From JBBIOU01 sp037443205 (GTDB lineage Bacteria > Bacteroidota > Bacteroidia > Flavobacteriales_D > UBA2798), in NCBI GenBank assembly GCA_037443205.1, contig JBBIOU010000016.1, positions 11,247 to 75,246 on the forward strand: 64,000 nt of DNA, written 5' to 3'. Numbering within the stretch: position 1 is the first letter of the stretch; every line of letters begins with the position of its first letter. Shown here in pieces: positions 24,525 through 33,797 of the stretch. A program made the position numbers and the translations under genes. The notes beneath the pieces were generated by a model. The model ran no database searches, was not told where the DNA came from, and saw nothing but the letters and a program-made list of their open reading frames with translations.

Positions 24525-25331
24525 CTATTTCTTTTTTTCTACTTTGGCTATAGGAGCAGCAAGATTTTTATATTCTACTACTTCCATTTTAATAGACCCC
24601 ACCAATATTTTTGATTTTGCCAGCAACGGTATTTTATTTTGGTCATCTGAAATCCAAACCTGCATATCTTCCTCACTTTTAAATATACGCCCTTTTTCTA
24701 CTACCGGACAAAATTTCAAGCAATGAAATTTACCCATGCGCAAAGAGATGGTTTCTTTTCCTAAAAATTTAATTTTTAAAGGGAAATTAGTGTTATCATA
24801 AAAAATGGGTATGGTATAAATATCTCCGGGTTTAGCATTATCAAAATTCAAAGTACGGGCATAATAAAAAGAAGACAACATATCTTGCACCATTTCGGGC
24901 GTTTCAAAATGTTTTCCTTCACCATTATCTACTTTGTTTTTGTGTTGTAAAAAAGTATAATCCTGGTTTATTATGTAGCCGCCTTCGTTGCATCTTCTCA
25001 CAAATAACCAAGGAAAAAGCGCTTCGGCATCTATATATGATTCATATCGGTCTCTTACTTTATAAAACCAGTCGAACCCCGAAATGGTTCTGCCTACACC
25101 TTCTACATGAATAATGCTTCTTCCATTAATTTTTTTATCACAATGATTAACTTTTAATATGGCTTCACCGGCATCTACAAACCCGTAATGAAGCCTGTAT
25201 CGCAACTCTTCGCCCACTTTAAAGGCTGTATTGTTTATTTTTCTGTACTGAGCCTCGGTAGCCTGGGGGTTGTTGGCCTCGATAGAAAGTGCCCACATTA
25301 ATAAAAACCCGTTTAAAATCAATGTTTTCAT
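24525..25331 (-). CDS. DUF3108 periplasmic protein
   Basis: 268 residues with a signal peptide (MKTLILNGFLLMWALSIEA). The segments FKVGEELRYRLHYGFVDAGEA and RFESYIDAE-like DRYESYIDAEALFPWLFVRR are the hallmark of DUF3108, a beta-rich family of unknown function common in Bacteroidota and Proteobacteria envelopes. The C-terminal KIPLLAKSKILVGSIKMEVVEYK is also typical. It is divergent from pccB and has its own terminator, so probably monocistronic. Confidence 0.85.
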   Translation of the reverse strand: MKTLILNGFLLMWALSIEANNPQATEAQYRKINNTAFKVGEELRYRLHYGFVDAGEAILKVNHCDKKINGRSIIHVEGVGRTISGFDWFYKVRDRYESYIDAEALFPWLFVRRCNEGGYIINQDYTFLQHKNKVDNGEGKHFETPEMVQDMLSSFYYARTLNFDNAKPGDIYTIPIFYDNTNFPLKIKFLGKETISLRMGKFHCLKFCPVVEKGRIFKSEEDMQVWISDDQNKIPLLAKSKILVGSIKMEVVEYKNLAAPIAKVEKKK

Positions 25332-25434
25332 AATTTATCGGTTAAGCAAAAAATTATTTTCAAAAACTGTTCCAAAAATCTTTTTATAAAGCCTAATGCT
25401 TATTACTTTTAACGCGTTAAATAATACGAATATC

Positions 25435-26976
25435 ATGGCTGATAAGTTTAATTTGTTAAAAAATAAAATCCAACAAGCACTAACAGGAGGTGGCGAAGAG
25501 CGGATAGCTGCCCAACACAAAAAGGGTAAACTTACCGCCAGAGAAAGAATACATTTTTTATTGGATGAAGGAAGTTTCGAAGAAATCGGGATGCTGGTAA
25601 CCCATCGGGCTACCGATTTTGATATGGAAAAGGAAAAATATCCGGGTGATGGGGTGGTAACGGGTTATGGTAAAATAAACGGCAGGTTGGTATATGTATT
25701 TGCACAAGACTTTACGGTGTTTGGCGGTTCACTTTCAGAAACACATGCCGAAAAAATATGTAAAATAATGGATTTAGCCATGCAAAACGGAGCACCGGTA
25801 ATCGGGTTAAATGATTCGGGAGGGGCCCGCATTCAGGAGGGTGTGCTTTCGTTGGCAGGTTATGCTGATATTTTTTACCGAAATACCCTGGCATCCGGGG
25901 TAATACCACAAATATCGGCAATTATGGGTCCATGTGCAGGAGGCGCAGTATATTCACCGGCATTAACGGATTTTGTTCTGATGGTAGAAAACAACTCATA
26001 CATGTTTGTTACCGGGCCAAACGTAGTTAAAACAGTAACCCACGAAAATGTAACTTCGGAAGAACTGGGAGGCGCTCAAACACATGCTACAAAATCGGGG
26101 GTTACACATTTTACTGCAGCCAACGAATTGGAATGTATCAATCAGATAAAAAAACTATTAAGCTACATACCACAAAATTGTGAAGAAGAGTCGCCTGTTG
26201 CAACTTATATAATGGGTAACGAAAAGAGAGAAAAATTAAACACAATTATACCGGATAATCCTAACCAGCCTTACGATATAAAAGACGTTATTTATGAGGT
26301 AATTGATGAGGGAAGTTTTTTTGAGGTACACAAAGATTTTGCCGATAACATTGTGGTAGGGTTTGCGCGCCTGGCCGGTAAAAGTATTGGTATAGTGGCT
26401 AATCAGCCGGCTGTACTGGCAGGAGTATTAGATATTAAATCCTCAAACAAAGCAGCGCGATTTGTAAGATTTTGCGATTGCTTTAATATTCCGTTGCTAG
26501 TATTTGAAGATGTGCCCGGTTTTTTACCCGGAACCGACCAGGAGTGGAACGGAATAATTTCCAGCGGAGCAAAATTGCTTTATGCGTTTTGCGAAGCAAC
26601 CGTTCCGCGAATTACCGTAATTACCCGCAAAGCATACGGTGGAGCATATGATGTGATGAACAGCAAACATATTGGGGCCGACATAAACTATGCCTGGCCA
26701 ACAGCCGAAATTGCAGTTATGGGAGCTAAAGGTGCTGCCGAAATAATATTTAAAAAAGAAATAAGCGAGGCAAAAAATCCGGCTGAAAAACTCAAAGAAA
26801 AAGAAAATGAATACAATGAATTATTTGCTAACCCTTATAAAGCTGCCGAAAGAGGTTTTATTGACGAAGTGATATTTCCGGAGCAAACACGCGAAAAACT
26901 AATTCGTGCATTTGAAATGCTAAAAAATAAAGTTGTAAAAAATCCGAAGAAAAAACACGGAAATATTCCGCTTTAA
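25435..26976 (+). CDS. pccB: Acyl-CoA (propionyl-CoA-type) carboxylase beta subunit
   Basis: 513 residues from the ATG at 25435 (MADKFNLLKNKIQQAL); an upstream in-frame ATG would add 13 residues not typical of the family. It is the biotin-dependent carboxyltransferase that moves CO2 from carboxybiotin to an acyl-CoA. N- and C-terminal crotonase-like halves are visible: GGARIQEGVLSLAGYADIF and MGPCAGGAVYSPAL in the first, FLPGTDQEWNGIISSGAKLL and ITRKAYGGAYDVMNSK in the second. No alpha (biotin carboxylase) subunit lies nearby. Substrate is most likely propionyl-CoA, not proven. Confidence 0.92.
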   Translation: MADKFNLLKNKIQQALTGGGEERIAAQHKKGKLTARERIHFLLDEGSFEEIGMLVTHRATDFDMEKEKYPGDGVVTGYGKINGRLVYVFAQDFTVFGGSLSETHAEKICKIMDLAMQNGAPVIGLNDSGGARIQEGVLSLAGYADIFYRNTLASGVIPQISAIMGPCAGGAVYSPALTDFVLMVENNSYMFVTGPNVVKTVTHENVTSEELGGAQTHATKSGVTHFTAANELECINQIKKLLSYIPQNCEEESPVATYIMGNEKREKLNTIIPDNPNQPYDIKDVIYEVIDEGSFFEVHKDFADNIVVGFARLAGKSIGIVANQPAVLAGVLDIKSSNKAARFVRFCDCFNIPLLVFEDVPGFLPGTDQEWNGIISSGAKLLYAFCEATVPRITVITRKAYGGAYDVMNSKHIGADINYAWPTAEIAVMGAKGAAEIIFKKEISEAKNPAEKLKEKENEYNELFANPYKAAERGFIDEVIFPEQTREKLIRAFEMLKNKVVKNPKKKHGNIPL

Positions 26977-26978
26977 AA

Positions 26979-28265
26979 CTATAAGCTCCAATAAGTAATA
27001 TTTTTTATTTTACCACGGTAAATACCTTTTACATCCACCAACACTCCGTTTTTTGATAAAATAGATTTAAAATATTTTTCGTCTAATTTAAGGTAGTCTT
27101 TATGGTTAACGGCAACTATAACGCCATCATAACCTTTAGAGATTTTATTCAGGCCAAAGCCATATTCATGCTTTAATTCTTCACTATCTGCGTATGGGTC
27201 AGATACATGAACCTGTACTCCATAAGAACGCAATTCTTTCACTACATCGGCTACTTTAGAATTTCTGATGTCACTCACGTTTTCTTTAAAAGTAGCGCCC
27301 ATAATCAATACTTTAGATTTGTTGATGTTTTTTCCGGCAGCAATGATTTTCTTTACGGTATTTTTAGCCACATAAAATCCCATCGAGTCATTAACATATC
27401 GGCCGGCATTAATTACGCGGGCATGGTATCCAAGGGCCTCTGCTTTATGGGTTAAATAATAAGGATCTACTCCTATACAGTGACCTCCAACCAATCCGGG
27501 GTAAAATTTTAAAAAATTCCATTTGGTTCCGGCAGCTTCCAGCACATCATAAGTATTGATGCCCATTTTATTAAAAATAATAGACAACTCATTCATTAAA
27601 GCTATGTTTAAGTCGCGCTGCGTATTTTCTATAATTTTTGCTGCTTCGGCAACTTTTATGCTGCTGGCACGATGTACACCGGGTTCAATAATGCTTTCAT
27701 AAACTTTGGCAATTACCTCAAGCGATTCATTACAACATCCCGATACCACTTTTAAAATTTTCGTAATGGTATGTTGTTTATCTCCGGGGTTTATTCTTTC
27801 GGGAGAATATCCGACTTTAAAATCTTTCTTAAACTTTAAACCCGACTCTTTTTCTAAAACAGGTATGCAATCTTCTTCGGTACAACCGGGATAAACGGTT
27901 GATTCGTACACCACATAATCGCCTTTTTTTAAAACTTTACCCACGGTTACTGAGGCAGAGATAAGCGGTCTTAAATCGGGTAAATTATGTTCGTCAATAG
28001 GAGTAGGTACTGCAACTATAAAAAACTTAGCTTTTCTTAAATCCTCAATATTACTGGTAAATGTAATGTCGCATCCTGTAAATTCGCTTTTATCTAATTC
28101 ATTACTGGGGTCTTTGCCCTTTTTCATCATGGCTATGCGGGTGTTGTTTATATCAAATCCTATTACTTTCATTTTACGGGCAAAAGCTAATGCTATAGGC
28201 AAGCCCACATATCCCAACCCGATAACAGCCAGTTGTTCTTGTTTTTTAAGTAATTTATCTATCAT
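26979..28265 (-). CDS. wbpA: UDP-N-acetylhexosamine 6-dehydrogenase (WbpA/TviB type)
   Basis: 428 residues from the ATG at 28265. This start is preferred over one 27 bases upstream because a TAnnTTTG element overlaps the longer version. It oxidises the C6 hydroxyl of a UDP-HexNAc to the uronic acid with two NAD. The NAD loop GLGYVG is at 16-21 and the catalytic cysteine C263 is in GGHCIGVDPYYL; the NP-D linker IIENTQRDLNIALMNEL is intact. With the oxidoreductase and acetyltransferase upstream it fits the route to UDP-2,3-diacetamido uronic acids of surface polysaccharide. It has a separate promoter. Confidence 0.9.
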   Translation of the reverse strand: MIDKLLKKQEQLAVIGLGYVGLPIALAFARKMKVIGFDINNTRIAMMKKGKDPSNELDKSEFTGCDITFTSNIEDLRKAKFFIVAVPTPIDEHNLPDLRPLISASVTVGKVLKKGDYVVYESTVYPGCTEEDCIPVLEKESGLKFKKDFKVGYSPERINPGDKQHTITKILKVVSGCCNESLEVIAKVYESIIEPGVHRASSIKVAEAAKIIENTQRDLNIALMNELSIIFNKMGINTYDVLEAAGTKWNFLKFYPGLVGGHCIGVDPYYLTHKAEALGYHARVINAGRYVNDSMGFYVAKNTVKKIIAAGKNINKSKVLIMGATFKENVSDIRNSKVADVVKELRSYGVQVHVSDPYADSEELKHEYGFGLNKISKGYDGVIVAVNHKDYLKLDEKYFKSILSKNGVLVDVKGIYRGKIKNITYWSL

Positions 28266-28289
28266 ATTATCATAAAAAATTAGAGGACA

Positions 28290-28297
28290 CAAAAGTA
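28290..28297 (-). promoter_or_regulatory. -7 promoter element for the UDP-HexNAc dehydrogenase gene
   Basis: Minus strand TACTTTTG, 24 bases before the ATG at 28265. Its position excludes the longer start at 28292. Confidence 0.6.
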
Positions 28298-28351
28298 CAA
28301 GTTTAGTTTAAATTTATATGGTTTTTATGATAATTATGCTATGTGCAATGA

Positions 28352-29251
28352 TTAATCAAAGCATGCCCTGATGCCTAACATCATGATTGCCGAATTATTG
28401 ATATATGTGCCATACAATGGAATATTAAGAAATTGGATGTCGGGTCTGATTTCATATAACAAGTGAAATTGTCTCCAAAATTTGTTTTTATTGCCAATTC
28501 TGAAATCTAAACCCGCAGGAATATAAACCGAAAAGCCATAACTATTTTTATTGCGAATTATTTCTGAAGTTACATCGGTTTGTTGTGTCGGGAAATTCAC
28601 ATACATCAAACCTTGCGATTGGGTATAACGCGTTTTGGTGTCTGTTATAAAGGTGTTTGCTGCATAACTAAATCCAATATTACATCCGATGCCTGCATAA
28701 AAAACAAATCTTTTGTTCGGGTTTCTTTTAAAAATGTAATTTATATCTATTCTTAAATTTTTGTTGCGATAGTACATGTCAACCAAATGGGTATAAACCG
28801 AGTCAATGTATATTGTTTGGCCGCTTTGTCCGGATGTTAATGTGTCGTAGGGCATTCTTATTTCCTTATAATAGGATGCGCTTAGCGAAGTGTAATTATA
28901 GTTGTGAATACCCAGTCGTAATGTTCTGTTATAATTATAATTGGTATTTAATTTATTCGGAAAATTTATTCCTAAATTAATAGTATATGCCGTATTAATA
29001 TTTCTGATTGAGTATATGTATGAAGATGAATAGCCGTCTAAATTTTGCTGCAGCAATTTTGATTGGGGCGCCAGTTTCAAAAAATCATTTTGGGTTACAT
29101 ATTCTAAGTTAACCAATACTATTCCGGAAAAAAAATTTATTTCTGTTATTTTATATTTTTCGGGATTTATTACATAATCTTCTTCTGTTTGTTGTGCATA
29201 AGTTAACAAATGAGTAATAAAACATACATAAATAAAGCAAATATATTTCAT
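28352..29251 (-). CDS. Putative outer-membrane beta-barrel protein
   Basis: 299 residues, with a signal peptide ending near LLTYAQ-20. The mature protein alternates polar and aromatic residues in strands (YNYNRTLRLGIHNYNYTSLSASYY, FVFYAGIGCNIGFSYAAN) and ends with MLGIRACFD, the pattern of a small Bacteroidota barrel. No family recognised. It starts 5 bases after the stop of the Gfo/Idh/MocA gene, so it is probably co-transcribed with the sugar genes. Whether it acts in polysaccharide export or is simply an accessory gene cannot be told. Confidence 0.6.
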   Translation of the reverse strand: MKYICFIYVCFITHLLTYAQQTEEDYVINPEKYKITEINFFSGIVLVNLEYVTQNDFLKLAPQSKLLQQNLDGYSSSYIYSIRNINTAYTINLGINFPNKLNTNYNYNRTLRLGIHNYNYTSLSASYYKEIRMPYDTLTSGQSGQTIYIDSVYTHLVDMYYRNKNLRIDINYIFKRNPNKRFVFYAGIGCNIGFSYAANTFITDTKTRYTQSQGLMYVNFPTQQTDVTSEIIRNKNSYGFSVYIPAGLDFRIGNKNKFWRQFHLLYEIRPDIQFLNIPLYGTYINNSAIMMLGIRACFD

Positions 29252-29256
29252 AATAC

Positions 29257-30264
29257 CTATTTTAACGCATAGATTCTTTCTATTATATCAACCACTTTTA
29301 ATCCTTCAAGGGCATTGGTGGTAGGCGAGTTGACTCCCAAAAGTGTTTCAACTACATTTTGTATGATGTAGTGATGGTTATTGGCCGAGCCTTTGTATGC
29401 ACCATAATCATTAGCGGGATTGGTAGGAGCTAACTGAGGCATGGTATAATCTTTAATGTGGCAGTATTCTACTTTATCCATATATTGCCCGCCAATTTTC
29501 ACGCTGCCATTGCTACCAATAATTGTCATGCTGCTTTCTAAATTTTTATCCCACACCGAGGTAGAATAATTTATACAGCCCATTCCTCCGTTAATAAAAT
29601 TAAAATTAACTATTCCGCTGTCTTCAAAATCGGTTAAATTTTTATGATTAAAATCGGCAAATTTTGCTTGTATGTCTTTAATATCCCCAAATAACCAATA
29701 CATGATGTCAATAAAATGAGAAAATTGCGTAAACAAAGTACCGCCATCTAATTCTTTGGTGCCTTTCCATCCTCCTTTTTTATAATAACGTTCATCGCGG
29801 TTCCAGTAGCAATTTAGTTGCACCATGTATATTTCTCCTAAAATTTTATTGTCAATTATCTGCTTTATCCAAATACTGGGTGGCGAGTATCGGTTTTGCA
29901 TTACACAAAAAACATTTTTATGCATTTGCAAAGCTTTGTAAATTATTGCTTCGCAATCGGCTTTGGTAAGTGCCATGGGTTTTTCGCATACAATACTTTT
30001 GTTGGCTTCGAGCGCCATTAAAGCGTGCTGTGCATGTAATCCATTGGGAGAGCAAATACATATCACATCTATCTCGGGGTGGTTATTAATTAATTCTTCG
30101 GCTGTGGAATAAAACTTTTCTTTTAAATCGTTTAATCCTAATGATATTTTATCTTGTACATCACAAACAGCTATGAGTTCGCATTGATTATTTCTTCTTA
30201 CCATCTCGGCATGACGTTTACCAATATGACCCTGACCGATAACTCCAAATTTAATTTTTGACAT
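29257..30264 (-). CDS. Gfo/Idh/MocA oxidoreductase, WbpB/WlbA-like
   Basis: 335 residues. The N-terminal Rossmann loop is GVIGQGHIGKRHAEMV, followed by ICSPNGLHAQHALMAL and the family signature CEKPMALTKADCE, with the catalytic domain from about 125 (GGTLFTQFSHFIDIMYWLFG). In the diacetamido-uronic-acid pathway such enzymes oxidise the 3-OH of UDP-GlcNAcA. The neighbourhood (acetyltransferase upstream by 3 bases, UDP-HexNAc 6-dehydrogenase downstream) supports that role, though the 3-aminotransferase that should follow is absent here. Confidence 0.85.
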   Translation of the reverse strand: MSKIKFGVIGQGHIGKRHAEMVRRNNQCELIAVCDVQDKISLGLNDLKEKFYSTAEELINNHPEIDVICICSPNGLHAQHALMALEANKSIVCEKPMALTKADCEAIIYKALQMHKNVFCVMQNRYSPPSIWIKQIIDNKILGEIYMVQLNCYWNRDERYYKKGGWKGTKELDGGTLFTQFSHFIDIMYWLFGDIKDIQAKFADFNHKNLTDFEDSGIVNFNFINGGMGCINYSTSVWDKNLESSMTIIGSNGSVKIGGQYMDKVEYCHIKDYTMPQLAPTNPANDYGAYKGSANNHHYIIQNVVETLLGVNSPTTNALEGLKVVDIIERIYALK

Positions 30265-30267
30265 AAT

Positions 30268-30849
30268 TTATTTGCTTATTTTTACTACAATTTGGTTGCT
30301 TAGTTGATATTGTTCATTGCTTTCTGCACATACAGCGATACCATCTTTATTAAATAATAATTTATAACCATACTCGCTCATCCATCCAACCTGACGTGCC
30401 GGATTACCAATCACCAGTGCATAATCAGGAACGTTTTTGGTTACAACTGCTCCGGCCCCTATAAAAGCAAATTTACCTATGTTGTGCCCGCAAACGATGG
30501 TAGCGTTAGCGCCTATGGTTGCTCCTTTACCCACATGTGTTTTGGCATATTGATTTTTTCGGTTTACAGCGCTGCGCGGATTTATTACGTTGGTAAACAC
30601 GCAGGATGGGCCTAAAAAAACATCGTCATCGCAGGTAACTCCTGTGTAAACCGAAACGTTGTTTTGTATTTTCACATTATCTCCTAAAATAACTCCCGGA
30701 GAAATAACCACATTTTGCCCTAAATTGCAGTTTTTGCCAATTTTACAATTGGGCATAATATGGGTAAAATGCCATATTTTTGTTCCCTCTCCAATTTCGG
30801 CTCCTTCGTCTATAATTGCGCTTGGGTGTGCAAAATATTTTTTATCCAT
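30268..30849 (-). CDS. Left-handed beta-helix sugar N-acetyltransferase (WbpD/WlbB-like)
   Basis: 193 residues from the ATG at 30849, chosen because a TAnnTTTG element ends 5 bases before it. Hexapeptide-repeat coils run through residues 20-150 (GAEIGEGTKIWHF, KIGKNCNLGQNVVISPG, GDNVKIQNNVSVYTG, GKGATIGANATIVCG and IGKFAFIGAGAVVTKNVP). WbpD/WlbB acetylate the 3-amino group of UDP-GlcNAc(3NH2)A using acetyl-CoA. First gene of the unit acetyltransferase - oxidoreductase - barrel. Confidence 0.87.
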   Translation of the reverse strand: MDKKYFAHPSAIIDEGAEIGEGTKIWHFTHIMPNCKIGKNCNLGQNVVISPGVILGDNVKIQNNVSVYTGVTCDDDVFLGPSCVFTNVINPRSAVNRKNQYAKTHVGKGATIGANATIVCGHNIGKFAFIGAGAVVTKNVPDYALVIGNPARQVGWMSEYGYKLLFNKDGIAVCAESNEQYQLSNQIVVKISK

Positions 30850-30854
30850 AAGCA

Positions 30855-30862
30855 CAAAGATA
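30855..30862 (-). promoter_or_regulatory. -7 promoter element 5 nt before the acetyltransferase ATG
   Basis: Minus strand TATCTTTG, then TGCTT, then ATG. Predicts a leaderless or nearly leaderless mRNA. Confidence 0.6.
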
Positions 30863-30965
30863 ATCATTATAAATCAATATTTACAGGGTTGTGATAAACT
30901 TGAGATTGTTTTATTTTTAGACAATTTTTTATGGAATAATAAAAAATCAGCATCTTTAAAAATAA

Positions 30966-32297
30966 ATGCGCATCATTTTTATTTTCATAGTGTGTTTTGC
31001 AAGTAACTTGTGTGTTGTTGCACAAGATAAAATGGATGTGGTTTTAAGCGGTAAAATAACCGATAAAGAAACAGGACAAGTGCTTAAAGATGTAAACGTA
31101 TATATAGAAAACAACGAAAAATATCATTGTTTAAGCAACCGTTATGGCAAATATGTAATATCATACCGGATAGATAACAAATCAGATATTACATTGGTAT
31201 TCAGACATGCGGGATACGATATTCAAAAAAAACAAGTTAAGTATGCCTTATTGCAACAAAAGAATAATGACACTTTAAAAATAAATATCGAGTTGATCTT
31301 TAGCACTACCCTGTTGAAAGCGGTTGAAATTTCGGCCGAACCCGACACTGTTTTTTACAACCCCGAGATTAGTGTGGCCGATTACGAGTTTTTAGATAAT
31401 AATTTTATTTTACTTACCTACGACAAACGATTGAATAAAAGCAGTAAAATAATCTATGCTAACCAACAAAATACTATTTTAAACAGCTACACGGTGCCTG
31501 ATATAGCTAAAGAATTAAGTAAAGATTATGCAGGTAATATATATGTGATTTGCGAAAAAAATGTTTATCAGATTGAAGTTCGCAACAATATTATAAGCTT
31601 ATACCCGATTAAAAAAGATTTTTTTGAAGATCGAATTAAACCCTGGGTTGATACATTAAACCAACAAGCATTTTACAGTAGTTTTGTATGGTATTACCCC
31701 GCCTTTGATTATTATGTATATAATCGTGATGATACATCATTTAAAAAAATAAAACATATCATTGATAAGCCGCTGATGGAACTTTACCGCGCGCAATACA
31801 AATATGTTGATGGCAGAGATAAGTTGGAAGCCTACAGGGCACAACTAAAAACCGGCATTGATAAAGAAATATGGATAGCTATATGGTCGGGTTTTCCAAA
31901 TTCTATTTATTACAAACCTTTGTATGCACCTATGTTTATCCAAAAAGACACCATATTAATTTTTGACCATTACCAAAATAAGATTTTCAGATATAATCAA
32001 TCATGTGAACCTATTGATTCGATAGATATAAGCTATCATAACGGTATTGATAAAAAAGAATGGAAAACCTTGTTAATAAAAGATGATGAAACGCAAACCA
32101 TATACAGCGTTTTTTTACGTGGTGGCAGGTATTATCTTAAAGAATTAAACACCTCCAATGGTGAAGTAATCGGGGTTTACAAACTGACACATAAATATCC
32201 CGAAAAATTGAAAATAAAAGGCAACTATGCTTATTATGTTTACCGTCCGTTTGAGTCTCTGCAAAAAAAATTTCTTTACAAAGAAAAAATAAAATAG
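30966..32297 (+). CDS. Exported protein with CarboxypepD_reg-like domain and propeller-like C-terminal part
   Basis: 443 residues. Signal peptide ends at CVVAQ-20. Residues 25-110 (VVLSGKITDKETGQVLKDVNVYIENN, FRHAGYDIQKKQV) match the carboxypeptidase regulatory-like Ig fold used as a domain in Bacteroidota envelope proteins. Residues 130-430 contain repeated four-strand units (ILLTYDKRLNKSSKIIYA, IYVICEKNVYQIEV, ILIFDHYQNKIFRYNQ) suggesting a six-bladed beta-propeller. Function unknown. Divergent from the sugar genes, convergent with tig with 15 bases between stops. Confidence 0.72.
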   Translation: MRIIFIFIVCFASNLCVVAQDKMDVVLSGKITDKETGQVLKDVNVYIENNEKYHCLSNRYGKYVISYRIDNKSDITLVFRHAGYDIQKKQVKYALLQQKNNDTLKINIELIFSTTLLKAVEISAEPDTVFYNPEISVADYEFLDNNFILLTYDKRLNKSSKIIYANQQNTILNSYTVPDIAKELSKDYAGNIYVICEKNVYQIEVRNNIISLYPIKKDFFEDRIKPWVDTLNQQAFYSSFVWYYPAFDYYVYNRDDTSFKKIKHIIDKPLMELYRAQYKYVDGRDKLEAYRAQLKTGIDKEIWIAIWSGFPNSIYYKPLYAPMFIQKDTILIFDHYQNKIFRYNQSCEPIDSIDISYHNGIDKKEWKTLLIKDDETQTIYSVFLRGGRYYLKELNTSNGEVIGVYKLTHKYPEKLKIKGNYAYYVYRPFESLQKKFLYKEKIK

Positions 32298-32312
32298 CTG
32301 TAAGTTGTTTAA

Positions 32313-33725
32313 TTAATGATGCTCGTGTTCATGTTCGTGATGATGCTCATGATCATGTTCGTGGTTATGATGTGACTGATTTGTTGCAAATAATTTTACA
32401 AATTCATCATACACGTATTCTTTAATATCTAAAGGCACATTAGCTTTTAAATAATCAAGCACTTTGCGATATGCCAAGTCATCATAAATACGCTTTGAGT
32501 CTTCCTTGTTAGCAAGCAAGCGCATAGCATTTTGTGTTAGTTCCGTTTCTTCCATGGGAGGCAATCCATAACGGGCGTATGCCGAAGCCAGGTAGCTTTT
32601 TGCATACTGCAATGCCTCATCCGGATTTACTGAGATATTATTATCTTTTGCTATTTTATTTTCTATCAATTGCCATCTGAGCATTTTTGCATATTCAGGA
32701 TATTCTTTATCCAGTTGTTCGTGGGTTATGGGTTTTTCGTTTGTGGCAAGAATCCATCTTTTTAAAAAATCATCAGGTAATTCAATATTTATTTTATTCA
32801 GTAATTGTTCTTTTACTTCGCGATAAAACAATCGGTCGCTGTCTGCAGTAAACATATTTTTTAAATCGTTTTCAATGCGTTTGCGAAAGTCTTCTTCTGT
32901 AGTCACAACACCTTCACCATATATTCGATTAAATAATTCCTGGTTTAGCTCGGCCGGAACCATTTTTTTGATTTCGTTTACGGTAAACCGAAATTTACTT
33001 TTTACTTCTGCTACGCGCTGTTTTTCTATTCCTAACATGGCTGCCATATCTGCATCGCCATGCGAAAGGTTACGAGGGTCAACCGTAATGCTATCTCCGG
33101 GTTTCAGGCCTACCAAGTCTTGTTGGGTTTGTTTATCGTCTAAAAATTCCAAACTTATGGTTGACTGATTGACAATGCCGCCTTCTTTCAAAGTTTCGTT
33201 TTCATCCAGTTCGGCAAATGTTCCAAGCAGCATATCTTTTTCGGTCGAAACATCGGTGTTTTCGAGTTTACCTGCCCTGCGTGTGTAGTCGTTAATTTGT
33301 TTGTTGATTAATTCTTCATCTACTTTAAGTGCATTGTAAGTAATTGTATAATCTGATAAATCGAATTTTATTTCGGGTGCAAAACCTAATTCAAACCAAA
33401 AATCCATACCGGCATTTTCATCAAAATTGACTTTTGGCGAATCTTCTTTTGGCATAGGATTACCCAACACCTGCAGTTTATTTTCATCAATGTATTTGTA
33501 TATTACCTCATTTAATAGGTTGTTAATCTCTTCGGCAAGAATTGATTTACCGTACATTTTTTTCACGATGGTTATAGGCACGTGTCCGGGTCTGAATCCT
33601 TTAATGTTTACCTTGCGGGAATAACTTTTCAGAGCTGATTCGTATTTTTGTTTATAGTCATCAGGCGTAAGGCTAATTTTGATTACACCGGTTAAATTGT
33701 TCGATTGTTCAAGCGTAATATTCAT
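32313..33725 (-). CDS. tig: Trigger factor with histidine-rich C-terminal tail
   Basis: 470 residues. Ribosome-associated chaperone for nascent chains. The ribosome-binding signature GFRPGHVP lies at about 41-48 and the N-domain (KIRKMYGKSILAEEINNLLNE-like) follows. The PPIase domain (150-250) is diverged, as usual in Bacteroidota, and the C-domain occupies 260-445. The last 19 residues contain 12 histidines interspersed with Glu, Asp and Asn, which is not a normal feature of trigger factor and suggests metal binding. A TAnnTTTG promoter lies 44 bases upstream. Follows DUF6671 and icd on the same strand. Confidence 0.93.
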   Translation of the reverse strand: MNITLEQSNNLTGVIKISLTPDDYKQKYESALKSYSRKVNIKGFRPGHVPITIVKKMYGKSILAEEINNLLNEVIYKYIDENKLQVLGNPMPKEDSPKVNFDENAGMDFWFELGFAPEIKFDLSDYTITYNALKVDEELINKQINDYTRRAGKLENTDVSTEKDMLLGTFAELDENETLKEGGIVNQSTISLEFLDDKQTQQDLVGLKPGDSITVDPRNLSHGDADMAAMLGIEKQRVAEVKSKFRFTVNEIKKMVPAELNQELFNRIYGEGVVTTEEDFRKRIENDLKNMFTADSDRLFYREVKEQLLNKINIELPDDFLKRWILATNEKPITHEQLDKEYPEYAKMLRWQLIENKIAKDNNISVNPDEALQYAKSYLASAYARYGLPPMEETELTQNAMRLLANKEDSKRIYDDLAYRKVLDYLKANVPLDIKEYVYDEFVKLFATNQSHHNHEHDHEHHHEHEHEHH

Positions 33726-33768
33726 AATAATGTATAAATTTAAAAATCAATTTTTGTATAGCGGGGCA

Positions 33769-33776
33769 CAAAGGTA
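33769..33776 (-). promoter_or_regulatory. -7 promoter element for tig
   Basis: Minus strand TACCTTTG, 43 bases before the ATG at 33725. Confidence 0.55.
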
Positions 33777-33797
33777 TAAATATATTTGTTAATACCA

